Assembly: GCA_041879295.1 (NCBI GenBank)
Contig: CP047152.1
Span: forward strand, 811,501-875,500
Direction: 5' to 3'
Origin: Pseudomonas putida
GTDB lineage: Bacteria > Pseudomonadota > Gammaproteobacteria > Pseudomonadales > Pseudomonadaceae
Length of the DNA stretch: 64,000 bases
Positions 8,706-16,521 of this stretch are shown one piece after another. The translations under genes and the position numbers were made by a program. The notes beneath the pieces were generated by a model. That model was not told the origin of the DNA. It saw only the letters and a list, made by a program, of their open reading frames with translations, and ran no database searches. Position 1 is the first letter of the stretch; every line of letters begins with the position of its first letter.

Positions 8706-9854
8706 GTGAGTGTTTCTGCCTTTCAGATAGCTAACAAACTCCTTACTGGCGCCGGCGCGATTAACCAACTCGATGCCGAACTAACACGTTTGAAGGTCAA
8801 TAATCCCCTCATCGTGACCGATGCGATCCTGGTGAAAACCGGCACCGTTGAGCTCGCCTTGGCCGAGCTGGCTGGCCGCAACTACGGCCTCTATGACCGA
8901 GTTCAACCAGAGCCGGAAATCGGCTTGGTTGAAGATTGCACTCGTGCTTACCGTGAAGGCGGTCATGACGGACTAATCGGCCTGGGCGGTGGCAGCGCGA
9001 TTGATATCGCCAAAGGTGTTGCTGCCTTTGCTGGGCATGAGGGAGCTCTGGCCGATCTTTTCGGAGTAAATCAGGTAGCCCGCAAAGGCCCTCCACTGAT
9101 CGCAATCCCAACCACTGCCGGCACCGGTTCCGAGGTCACCAACGTGGCTATTTTTTCGGACAAAAAGGCGCAGTTGAAGAAAGGGATTGTGAGCGACTAC
9201 CTCTTGCCAGACGTCGCCTTGGTAAGTCCGGTAATGACCCTTACCTGCCCACGTAGCGTCACTGCTGCAAGCGGGGTAGATGCGCTTGTACACGCCATCG
9301 AATCGTACATTTCTGTAAACCGCTCACCTATCACCGATGCCATCGCGCTGGGCGCAATCCGACTTATCGCACGTGCCTTGCCAAAGGCCTATGCGAACCC
9401 TGATGACCTGGTTGCTCGCGAAGAAATGGCCACGGCGAGCCTCATGGGTGGCATGGCGTTTGGCAACGCTGGTGTCGGTGCGGTACATGCCCTGGCCTAT
9501 CCACTTGGCGGACGCTTCAACATCGCTCACGGTGTCAGCAACGCACTCTTGCTTCCTTACGTCATGCGCTGGAACAAGCTCGCATGTGCTGAGCGCCTCA
9601 AAGATGTTGCCCAGGCAATGGGTATCAGCGTCGACGGGCTGAGCGACCTTCAAGCAGCTGATGCTGCAGTTACCGCGATGGCCGAGCTGTGTTCAGCAGT
9701 CGGTATTCCAACCGGGCTTCGAGCATTCAGTGTCCCCCATGACGCATTGGCATCAATGGCTGAAGAGGCCAGCAAGATCGACCGCCTGATGCGCAACAAC
9801 CCTCGCAAACTTTCGCCGGCAGACATTGAGGAGATCTACCGAGCAGCCTGGTAG
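8706..9854 (+). CDS. Iron-containing (type III) alcohol dehydrogenase, copy 1
   Basis: Group III NAD-dependent alcohol dehydrogenase, 382 residues. The GTG at 8706 is preferred because the paralogue at 13107 begins with ATG at exactly this point (MSVSAFQIANKLLTG) after the same GAGGATGAGCC leader; an upstream ATG at 8661 overlaps the promoter. It shows GGGSAIDIAKG (NAD binding), PTTAGTGSEVT, DALVHAIE and GAVHALAYPLGG...NIAHGVSNA, with the His and Asp metal ligands of the family. Likely oxidises a hydroxyacid or alcohol, possibly 4-hydroxybutyrate given the semialdehyde dehydrogenase and lactonase nearby. Expression is probably sigma-54 driven. Confidence 0.88.
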   Translation: MSVSAFQIANKLLTGAGAINQLDAELTRLKVNNPLIVTDAILVKTGTVELALAELAGRNYGLYDRVQPEPEIGLVEDCTRAYREGGHDGLIGLGGGSAIDIAKGVAAFAGHEGALADLFGVNQVARKGPPLIAIPTTAGTGSEVTNVAIFSDKKAQLKKGIVSDYLLPDVALVSPVMTLTCPRSVTAASGVDALVHAIESYISVNRSPITDAIALGAIRLIARALPKAYANPDDLVAREEMATASLMGGMAFGNAGVGAVHALAYPLGGRFNIAHGVSNALLLPYVMRWNKLACAERLKDVAQAMGISVDGLSDLQAADAAVTAMAELCSAVGIPTGLRAFSVPHDALASMAEEASKIDRLMRNNPRKLSPADIEEIYRAAW

Positions 9855-9921
9855 CAGCCTGATGAATCTGGCACCCCTGGCTGGGTGCCATGCCTACAAG
9901 ACCAATAATACAGGTGCACTG

Positions 9922-11340
9922 ATGTCAAATTCAGCACATGAAACTCCATACATTCCCCTTGGCCCGTTCAAGGTTCGACTGCCATTTCTGCACTATCGCC
10001 TTGAGCTACCAGACTTCCTCCAAGGCCTCTTGATGTGCGCCGTGGACCTCGCGGCGATCCCCCTGATGACCGAGCTTCTCGGAATGCCATTCGAAGTGGC
10101 CCTCGCTGTCGTCATGCTCAATGGTCTGCTTTACCTCACTCACCATCTCCTTGGAGATCCAACCGTTCCAGGATGGATCACGCCAGCAGTCCCACTGCTG
10201 ATGGCTTACTGCGCGACATTCCCTGAGGGGCCAGAGCGCGTTCATGCACTCATTGCCTTCCAGCTATTGTTAGGAGTGTTCTCGATAACGCTCGGCGCAA
10301 CGGGAATGGCCAAGAAGGTCTTCACCTACGTTCCCTCAGCCATCAAGTCGGGCATCATTGTCGGCGCGGGTTTCAGTGCCGTGATTTCTGTGTTCCAGAT
10401 TGGCGGTAAATTCGATGTGCTGCCGATCACTATCAGCATCACCGTAGGCCTGGCGTTCTATCTGATTTTCTCCCAGCATTTCGCACAGCTGAAAAAACGG
10501 AATCGTTTCTGGTGGAATTTCGCCAAGCTTGGAATTCTGCCCATCATCCTGCTTGCCGTCGTGATTGCGCCGCTGGTGAACGAAGCATCCTGGCCAACCA
10601 TCAAGTGGGGTATCAGCACGCCTGACTTTATGGGGCTCTGGAACAACTACACAGTCTTCGGCCTGGGCATGCCACCTCTCTCGATGTTCATCTCAGCCAT
10701 TCCAATGGTGCTTGCGGTGTACATCGTCGTTTTCGGCGACGTGCTTAGCGCCAAGGTTCTGCTGGATGAGGCTGAGCAGGTGCGTACCGATGAAAAGGTG
10801 GACTACAACCCTGATCGCGCTCACCTGATCTTCGGTGGACGGAATGCATTCATGAGTATCTTCGGCCCAGATGTGGCAATGTGCGGGCCTAAATGGGCGG
10901 CAATGCTTGTGGTCATCATCGAGCGGTTCAAAGGTGGCCCACGTGCCATGCAGACCATCATCGGTGGCGTCGGCTCTTTCCGCTGGGGCACGAACACAGG
11001 CTTGTTGTTGCTGCCAGTCGTTACGCTTGTTCAACCCATCCTGGGTGTGGCCTTGGCCCTCACTCTGCTGATCCAGGGTTATGTGAGCGTTCGTCTCGGT
11101 GTTCTGGAAGCGAAGAGTCAGCGTGACCTTGGCATCGCAGGCGTGATCGGTGCCGTGCTCGCCATCAAGGGTGCCAGCTGGGCGTTCGCCGTGGGAGTCG
11201 CGCTTTGCCTGCTGATCTACGGGAAGAATTTCTTCAAAGGCGAGAACGATGGCACCTTCACCCGCGACCAGGCCGTCGATGACGAGCCTGCTCAGGTAAA
11301 GACAGATAAGGCCTCATCTCCGTCCATGATTCTCGATTAA
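9922..11340 (+). CDS. Purine/xanthine permease-like membrane transporter
   Basis: A 472-residue integral inner-membrane protein with about 12-14 hydrophobic segments, most like the NCS2/SulP-related solute carrier 23-type permeases; the exact family is not certain. The ATG at 9922 is chosen because it gives a cytoplasmic N-terminus (MSNSAHETPYIPLGPFKVR) before the first segment; an upstream start would run through the end of the dehydrogenase gene. Visible segments include FLQGLLMCAVDLAAIPL, ILPIILLAVVIAPLV and MVLAVYIVVFGDVL. It follows alcohol dehydrogenase 1 by 67 bases and is probably in the same transcript, suggesting that it imports the pathway substrate. It ends 52 bases before an IS5 element. 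Confidence 0.75.
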   Translation: MSNSAHETPYIPLGPFKVRLPFLHYRLELPDFLQGLLMCAVDLAAIPLMTELLGMPFEVALAVVMLNGLLYLTHHLLGDPTVPGWITPAVPLLMAYCATFPEGPERVHALIAFQLLLGVFSITLGATGMAKKVFTYVPSAIKSGIIVGAGFSAVISVFQIGGKFDVLPITISITVGLAFYLIFSQHFAQLKKRNRFWWNFAKLGILPIILLAVVIAPLVNEASWPTIKWGISTPDFMGLWNNYTVFGLGMPPLSMFISAIPMVLAVYIVVFGDVLSAKVLLDEAEQVRTDEKVDYNPDRAHLIFGGRNAFMSIFGPDVAMCGPKWAAMLVVIIERFKGGPRAMQTIIGGVGSFRWGTNTGLLLLPVVTLVQPILGVALALTLLIQGYVSVRLGVLEAKSQRDLGIAGVIGAVLAIKGASWAFAVGVALCLLIYGKNFFKGENDGTFTRDQAVDDEPAQVKTDKASSPSMILD

Positions 11341-11392
11341 GGCACGAGTGGTGTGGTCACCAAACTGAAAGTGACCCCACTGCGTAACTTAG

Positions 11393-12576
11393 GGAAGGTC
11401 TGAATTAGGCGCCGGGCCCACGCCCTCTTGGCTTGAGGTTAAAAGAATGTTCATTCGATCCGATAATCGAACATTCTTCGCCGTAAACTCATCGATTTAC
11501 CTTCAAACGGAGCCCTTCCAAGGCGTTTTTCCGCATTAAAGACGCATTTCTCCCATCGCCAGTAGCCGCTTTCGAGTCATCCAGAGGTTCGACAGAGCAA
11601 AAAGCGTGGTTTGTTGTGCAATATTCTTCGTCAGGCCACGGTACCGCACTTTCGTGTAACCGAACTGACGCTTGATCACCCGAAACGGGTGTTCAACCTT
11701 CGCGCGTACCTGCGCTTTCGCGTATTCGATCTTGCGTCGTAACCGACCGATCAGGCTCTTCTTTCCGAGCTTCTTGTAACTACTTGGCCGAGCGGCAATT
11801 GACCAGATCATCTGACGATCCTGATGTTCGGGACGCTTCTCCACGCCGGTGTAGCCGGCATCCCCACACACGTAAGTTTCATCGCCATGTAGCAACTGAT
11901 CGACCTGGGTCACGTCTGCAACATTCGCGGCTGTCCCCACCAGGCTGTGCACCAGCCCGGATTCGGCGTCGACACCGATGTGCGCTTTCATGCCGAAGAA
12001 ATACATGTTGCCCTTCTTCGTCTGGTGCATTTCGGGATCACGCTTGCCGTCCTTGTTCTTGCTCGAGCTCGGTGCGTGAATGATGGTCGCATCGACCACT
12101 GTGCCTTGACGCAACAGCAGTCCACGGTCACCCAGATAGCCGTTGATGACCTGCAGAACCCCGGCAGCCAGCTCATGCTTTTCAAGCAGACGACGGAAGT
12201 TGAGGATGGTGGTTTCGTCAGGTATACGTTCCAAATTCAGACCGGCGAACTGGCGCAGGATGGTCGTTTCGTACAAAGCCTCTTCCATCGCCGGGTCGCT
12301 GTAGCCGAACCAGTTTTGCATCAGATGCACCCGCAGCATGGCCATCAAGGGATAAGCTGGGCGACCACCTTCACCTTTTGGATAGTGAGGCTCGATCAGT
12401 TTGATCAAGCCGGCCCACGGTACCACCTGATCCATCTCGATCAGGAAGCGTTCCTTGCGGGTTTGTTTGCGCTTGCCGGCGTATTCGGCATCGGCGAAGG
12501 TCATCTGCTTCATCAGGCGGCTCGACGGTAGTGGTCAGGCATTTTGCCAAATCTGGAAGTGTTTTTCAGAGGATCC
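11393..12576 (-). mobile_element. IS5-family insertion sequence with mismatched flanks
   Basis: The ends are GGAAGGTCTGAA at 11393 and TTCAGAGGATCC ending at 12576, imperfect inverted repeats. The flanking tetranucleotides are TTAG on the left and CTAA on the right. Both fit the YTAR target but are not a direct duplication, unlike the copy at 39.6 kb. The right end abuts the broken reading frame of a second activator gene, so this copy marks a rearrangement or deletion rather than a simple insertion. Confidence 0.85.
11536..12513 (-). CDS. IS5-family transposase
   Basis: Complete 325-residue DDE transposase of the IS5 family. The N-terminal DUF772-like segment shows EPHYPKGEGGRPAYPLMAMLR and QNWFGYSDPAMEEALY. 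The catalytic core follows, with VVDATIIHAPSS (first Asp), GDAGYTGVEKR (second Asp) and the YREK-like Glu in KVEHPFRVIKRQFGY. It is closely related to, but clearly diverged from, the copy at 39.7 kb, so the two arrived separately or have drifted. Confidence 0.93.
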   Translation of the reverse strand: MKQMTFADAEYAGKRKQTRKERFLIEMDQVVPWAGLIKLIEPHYPKGEGGRPAYPLMAMLRVHLMQNWFGYSDPAMEEALYETTILRQFAGLNLERIPDETTILNFRRLLEKHELAAGVLQVINGYLGDRGLLLRQGTVVDATIIHAPSSSKNKDGKRDPEMHQTKKGNMYFFGMKAHIGVDAESGLVHSLVGTAANVADVTQVDQLLHGDETYVCGDAGYTGVEKRPEHQDRQMIWSIAARPSSYKKLGKKSLIGRLRRKIEYAKAQVRAKVEHPFRVIKRQFGYTKVRYRGLTKNIAQQTTLFALSNLWMTRKRLLAMGEMRL

Positions 12577-12580
12577 CTAA

Positions 12581-12942
12581 GGCAATTCAACGAGCGCTAC
12601 GAGCGCAACATGACGTGGGGGCTTGAGGCGCTGGACCTGCTCTGTGAGTACGCATGGCCCGGCAATATTCGCGAATTGATCAATCTGGTCGAGCGTTTGG
12701 TAGTCACCTGCGAAAGTGACACGATTGAGGCGTTGGATCTCCCAGAGGAGATCCTGAACCTTCACGTTGATCGCTTGAATCAAAATCGCCTGCCGCTGCG
12801 CAAGGTTCTGGAAAACGCAGAGCGGAGCGCGATTCTTTCAGCAATTCGCGTCCACAAGACCACCCGCCTGGCGGCCAAAGCGCTGGGCGTTAGCCAGGCA
12901 ACCATCGTCCAGAAAATGAAACGCTGGGAGAGATCTGATTAG
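12581..12942 (+). pseudogene. C-terminal fragment of a second PAS/sigma-54 activator
   Basis: About 120 residues matching the last quarter of the activator at 7172-8542: FNERYERNMTWGLEALDLL..., the end of the AAA+ domain (YAWPGNIRELINLVERLV) and the same helix-turn-helix (TTRLAAKALGVSQATIVQKMKRWERSD). The PAS sensor, Walker motifs and GAFTGA loop are gone, replaced by the IS5 right end at 12576. It cannot contact sigma-54, but an expressed fragment could in principle still bind DNA. The stop lies 164 bases before alcohol dehydrogenase 2, almost the same distance as at copy 1. Confidence 0.88.
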
Positions 12943-13049
12943 AATTCTGATCAGCAGCCGTTTTTTCGATTGAGATCGTGATCGCCAGCCGTGGTGGAGA
13001 TCAGCAAAAACGAGGCAACCCCCCCCCTAAAACGGGCGTTTCAGAAATT

Positions 13050-13065
13050 TGGCACACGTTTTGTA
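13050..13065 (+). promoter_or_regulatory. Putative sigma-54 promoter of alcohol dehydrogenase 2
   Basis: TGGCACACGTTTTGTA matches the -24 element fully and the -12 element except for GT in place of GC. It sits 41 bases before the start codon, at the same relative place as the motif before copy 1. With its own activator truncated, it probably depends on the intact paralogue at 7.2 kb. Confidence 0.6.
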
Positions 13066-13106
13066 ATCTCCTGGTTCAACTCAAATAAAAAAACGAGGAT
13101 GAGCCG

Positions 13107-14255
13107 ATGAGTGTTTCTGCCTTTCAAATCGCCAATAAGCTCCTGACCGGGGCCAGCGCGGTAGAACAGCTTGATGCTGAGTTGACCCGGTTGAAGGTGA
13201 GTAATCCATTGATCGTGACCGATGCGATCCTGCTCAAGTCGGGCACAGTCGACCTCGCCTTGGCCCACTTGGGTGGCCGCAGTTATGGCCTTTACGACCA
13301 GGCTCAACCGGAGCCTGAAATCAGTTTGGTCGAAGACTGTACCCGCGCCTTTCGCGAGGGGGGCCATGATGGGCTGATTGGGTTGGGAGGAGGAAGCGCT
13401 ATCGACATCGCGAAAGGTGTCGCGGCCTTCGCCGGACACGACGGCGCTCTGGCCGACCTGTTCGGCGTCGATCAGGTCAGCCGCAAGGGGCCGCCCCTGA
13501 TCGCGATTCCTACCACTGCAGGCACGGGTTCGGAGGTCACTAACGTGGCGATCTTTTCCGACAAGAAAGCGCAGCTCAAGAAAGGCATTGTGAGTGACTA
13601 CCTGCTGCCTGACGTTGCTCTCGTAAGTCCGGTCTTGACGCGCACCTGCCCACGAAGCGTAACCGCTGCCAGCGGTGTCGATGCACTTGTGCATGCGATC
13701 GAAGCGTACCTTTCGATCAATCGCTCGCCGATCACCGACGCCATTGCCCTTGGAGCCATTAAACTGATCGCTCGCGCTTTGCCTAAAGCGTATGCCAACC
13801 CCGATGATCTTGCTGCCCGGGAAGACATGGCTACAGCGAGTCTGATGGGCGGCATGGCTTTTGGAAACGCAGGCGTAGGGGCAGTACATGCGCTGGCCTA
13901 TCCGCTGGGCGGGCGCTTCAACATAGCCCACGGCGTCAGCAATGCTTTGCTGCTGCCCCATGTCATGCGCTGGAACAAGCTTGCCTGTACGGAGCGCCTT
14001 CGCGACGTCGCCCAGGCAATGGGCGTGAATATCGCCGGGTTGAGCGATAGCCAGGCCGCAGACGCCAGTGTCGATGCGATGGCTGAGCTGTGTGCTGCTG
14101 TAGACATTCCTACCGGTCTTCGCGCGTTCAACGTTCCGCAGGACGCTTTGGCACCCATGGCCGAGGAGGCCAGCAAGATTGACCGGTTGATGCGCAATAA
14201 CCCGCGCAAATTCACGGCTGGGGATATCGAGGCGATTTACCGGGCTGCCTGGTAA
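13107..14255 (+). CDS. Iron-containing (type III) alcohol dehydrogenase, copy 2
   Basis: A 382-residue paralogue of the enzyme at 8706, the same length and mostly identical, with substitutions such as AEQLD-region and C-terminal changes (KFTAGDIEAIY for KLSPADIEEIY). The motifs GGGSAIDIAKG, PTTAGTGSEVT and the metal-binding DALVHAIE / HALAYPLGG are kept. Third-codon positions differ widely from copy 1, so the duplication is old or the two copies came from different lineages. GAGGATGAGCCG precedes the ATG. It is followed 118 bases later by the lactonase-like gene. Confidence 0.88.
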   Translation: MSVSAFQIANKLLTGASAVEQLDAELTRLKVSNPLIVTDAILLKSGTVDLALAHLGGRSYGLYDQAQPEPEISLVEDCTRAFREGGHDGLIGLGGGSAIDIAKGVAAFAGHDGALADLFGVDQVSRKGPPLIAIPTTAGTGSEVTNVAIFSDKKAQLKKGIVSDYLLPDVALVSPVLTRTCPRSVTAASGVDALVHAIEAYLSINRSPITDAIALGAIKLIARALPKAYANPDDLAAREDMATASLMGGMAFGNAGVGAVHALAYPLGGRFNIAHGVSNALLLPHVMRWNKLACTERLRDVAQAMGVNIAGLSDSQAADASVDAMAELCAAVDIPTGLRAFNVPQDALAPMAEEASKIDRLMRNNPRKFTAGDIEAIYRAAW

Positions 14256-14373
14256 CAAGGGGGCGGGTTTATAGAATCAAGAAAGATTGGAGTAGGGAGT
14301 GGCAGAGTGCACCGAGTTGAAGTGTCTAGGCGTCTCTCAACGGCTAATCGTCATTATTTGAAGGGCTATCGCG

Positions 14374-15180
14374 ATGGAAGAAGTTAAATTATATGCAATG
14401 ACATGCGGCTGGATCACCATGCCTTACGGTTTTTTCATGGCGGGTGAAACAGGTGATTTGGCAATTCCAGTGCCGTGCTATCTGATCGAACATCCTAAAG
14501 GTACTGTTCTGTTTGACACGGGGCTTGAGTTGCCTTTGCAATCGAAAGATCCAGAAGTGGTCAAGAAGTCGCTCGGGGTTTTTGCTGATTTGACTACAGT
14601 CAACTTTGTACCCGGTGAGGATGTGGCCAAGCGTTTAGAGGCGTTCGGTGTCGATCCGCTGAAAATTAATTTTATCATTAACTCTCATCTGCACTTCGAT
14701 CACTGCGGTGGTAATGCGTGTATCCCGAATGCGCGGCTGGTGATTCAAAAACGTGAGTGGGAGGCGGCTAAGAGTGAAGAGAATATTGAAAAAGAAGTCT
14801 ATTCGCCTCGTCATTATGATTTGGGCCACGACCGCCTTGAGGTTGATGGCGAGCACGATCTGTTTGGTGATGGATCGGTTGTGCTGGTGCCGAGTTTTGG
14901 ACACACGCCCGGGCATCAGTCACTTAAAGTCATTGTAGAGGGTAAGGTTGTCGTCATTACTGCAGACGCTTGCTACTTGAAGGCGTCTCTAGAAAAGATG
15001 ACGCTGCCTGATGCAATGGTGGTGAATGATGCACAAGCAATGCTCAATAATTTCAATGTGTTCAAACAGCTGAAATCTAAAGGGGCGATTGTGCTTTACG
15101 GCCACGACCCAGAGCAGTCGAAGCAACTGACCGATGGTTCAATTCGCAGGATTGGTGGCGAGACGCTTGCGAGCCTGTAA
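14374..15180 (+). CDS. Metallo-beta-lactamase-fold lactonase (AHL/gamma-butyrolactonase-like)
   Basis: A 268-residue hydrolase of the metallo-beta-lactamase superfamily, AttM/BlcC/AiiA-like. The zinc motif is HLHFDHCGGN (HxHxDH), with later ligands in SFGHTPGHQS, TADACY and YGHDPEQ. The N-terminus (CYLIEHPKGTVLFDTG) is typical of AHL lactonases. These enzymes open homoserine-lactone or gamma-butyrolactone rings. Next to two iron-type alcohol dehydrogenases and a succinate-semialdehyde dehydrogenase-like enzyme, a gamma-lactone catabolic role is the simplest reading; quorum quenching is the alternative. A GAAGGG Shine-Dalgarno precedes the ATG. Base composition is more AT-rich than the dehydrogenase gene before it, suggesting a separate origin. 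Confidence 0.82.
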   Translation: MEEVKLYAMTCGWITMPYGFFMAGETGDLAIPVPCYLIEHPKGTVLFDTGLELPLQSKDPEVVKKSLGVFADLTTVNFVPGEDVAKRLEAFGVDPLKINFIINSHLHFDHCGGNACIPNARLVIQKREWEAAKSEENIEKEVYSPRHYDLGHDRLEVDGEHDLFGDGSVVLVPSFGHTPGHQSLKVIVEGKVVVITADACYLKASLEKMTLPDAMVVNDAQAMLNNFNVFKQLKSKGAIVLYGHDPEQSKQLTDGSIRRIGGETLASL

Positions 15181-15299
15181 TAAAGGTGTGAGCCATTATG
15201 AGTTGCTTCGCAGTTAAAGTGTTTGTAGCTGCAAGATAAGTTGATGCTTTTTGTAATGTCTTATCGGATGTTTAATGCAAACTATAATAAGGGATGATC

Positions 15300-15851
15300 A
15301 TGAAGCCTGTATTGAAAGTATCGTTGTTCTTGGCTGCTGGGATTGCAAGCTCCCACGTGTTTGCAGCTTCTGCCCCGACTGATTTGCCAGACAGCTGTGC
15401 AAAGGACGCGAAAGGAAATTATAGCGAGAAGTTTGATGTTCCCTGCCAGGCACTGGACAGGTTCCTGACAACCTTCAATGCCAAGGATGAGTTGGCATGG
15501 GCGAAGACATTGAACTATCCGCACGTGCGCATGTCTGGCAACCAGGTCAATGTTTGGCAAACACCTGAAGTTTATGTGAAAGATCAAAACTTGCAAGCGC
15601 TTTCGAAAGCAATTGGCTGGGAAAATACACGTTGGAACTACCGGTATGTTGTCCAGTCCGGTACTGATGGGAAAGGCAACGCAAACAAGTATCACGTGGC
15701 CCTTTCATTTACACGCCTGGATAAAGCTGGGAACCCTATCCAAGGTCATACTTTTGACTCGTTCTATATTATTACGAATGTCGATGGCCATTGGGGGGCT
15801 CAATTCCGATCGAGCATGGCGGGTTCATTGCATGGCAAGTCGGCTTATTAA
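15300..15851 (+). CDS. Secreted small protein, SnoaL/NTF2-like
   Basis: A 183-residue protein with a clear Sec signal peptide (MKPVLKVSLFLAAGIASSHVFAA) cleaved near ASA. The ATG at 15300 is favoured over 15294 because AAGG lies seven bases upstream. The mature part has two Cys (DSCAKD, FDVPCQAL) that could form a disulfide, then LDRFLTTFNAKDELAWAKTLNYPHVRM, a pattern common in SnoaL/NTF2-fold proteins. It is probably periplasmic. Function unknown; it may bind a small hydrophobic ligand. It lies 119 bases after the lactonase gene, likely in its own transcript. Confidence 0.65.
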   Translation: MKPVLKVSLFLAAGIASSHVFAASAPTDLPDSCAKDAKGNYSEKFDVPCQALDRFLTTFNAKDELAWAKTLNYPHVRMSGNQVNVWQTPEVYVKDQNLQALSKAIGWENTRWNYRYVVQSGTDGKGNANKYHVALSFTRLDKAGNPIQGHTFDSFYIITNVDGHWGAQFRSSMAGSLHGKSAY

Positions 15852-16521
15852 TTTTGTTGTGAGAGCATAATATCCCGTGGTTATAGGTTGGTGCGTCCAG
15901 TTCCAACCTTTAATCACCCCACGTTGCAAATGACAGGCATGAACGCCACAGACGCGTGGGCTAGGTGCTTGCTCGAATCACTCATCATGCGGGCATTAAA
16001 AAGCCGGCTTGATGCCGGTATTTATTTGTTTTAACTGTATGATTTTAGAGGATTATTTTTTATTTTTTGTTTATGACCCACACTTTGACCCACTCCCTTG
16101 TCGAGGTGGTTGGTCGAGAGGGCTGCTGTAGGTGGCAGCCTGTATCGTTGTGATGGCGTAAATTGATGCTCTGACCGACTTGAGAGTTGGTCAGAGCACT
16201 TATGCCGCTTGGTCGCCAAATTTCTCAGCTAACTCCCTGTGTTTTATGTGCAGGAAATTTCTCGGCTGCTGGGGGAATCTTTCCTCTCGTTTTCCCGGCT
16301 GGTCGATGCCGTGCTGATCGGAGAGCTGCTTGTTCTAGTTATATACCTATACCTCATCAACCATACCCATAGCACCATGACCCGTAGCCATCAGCGCTAG
16401 CTGCACATGGGCATGACAGGACGCTGTTGCTGACCACACAGCAACAGCACTAGCAGGCTCGCAGCAGTAAAAAAATACAGACCTTGCACCTGATATGTAC
16501 TAACAACCCAGGTGCAACACC
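15852..16521. other. Intergenic region rich in inverted repeats
   Basis: No gene is visible. From left to right there are: a small hairpin AAGCCGGC/GCCGG with T-rich tail near 16007-16026 (terminator-like); two direct GACCCAC copies near 16075-16094; GGCTGC/GCAGCC at 16121-16140; a 13-bp stem (TGCTCTGACC / GGTCAGAGCA) at 16167-16198; a 10-bp perfect stem (GCTGTTGCTG / CAGCAACAGC) at 16423-16448; and TTGCACCTG / CAGGTGCAA at 16484-16517 immediately before the Gp2-like gene. The density of palindromes suggests regulation, a replication origin or an old attachment region. Confidence 0.6.
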
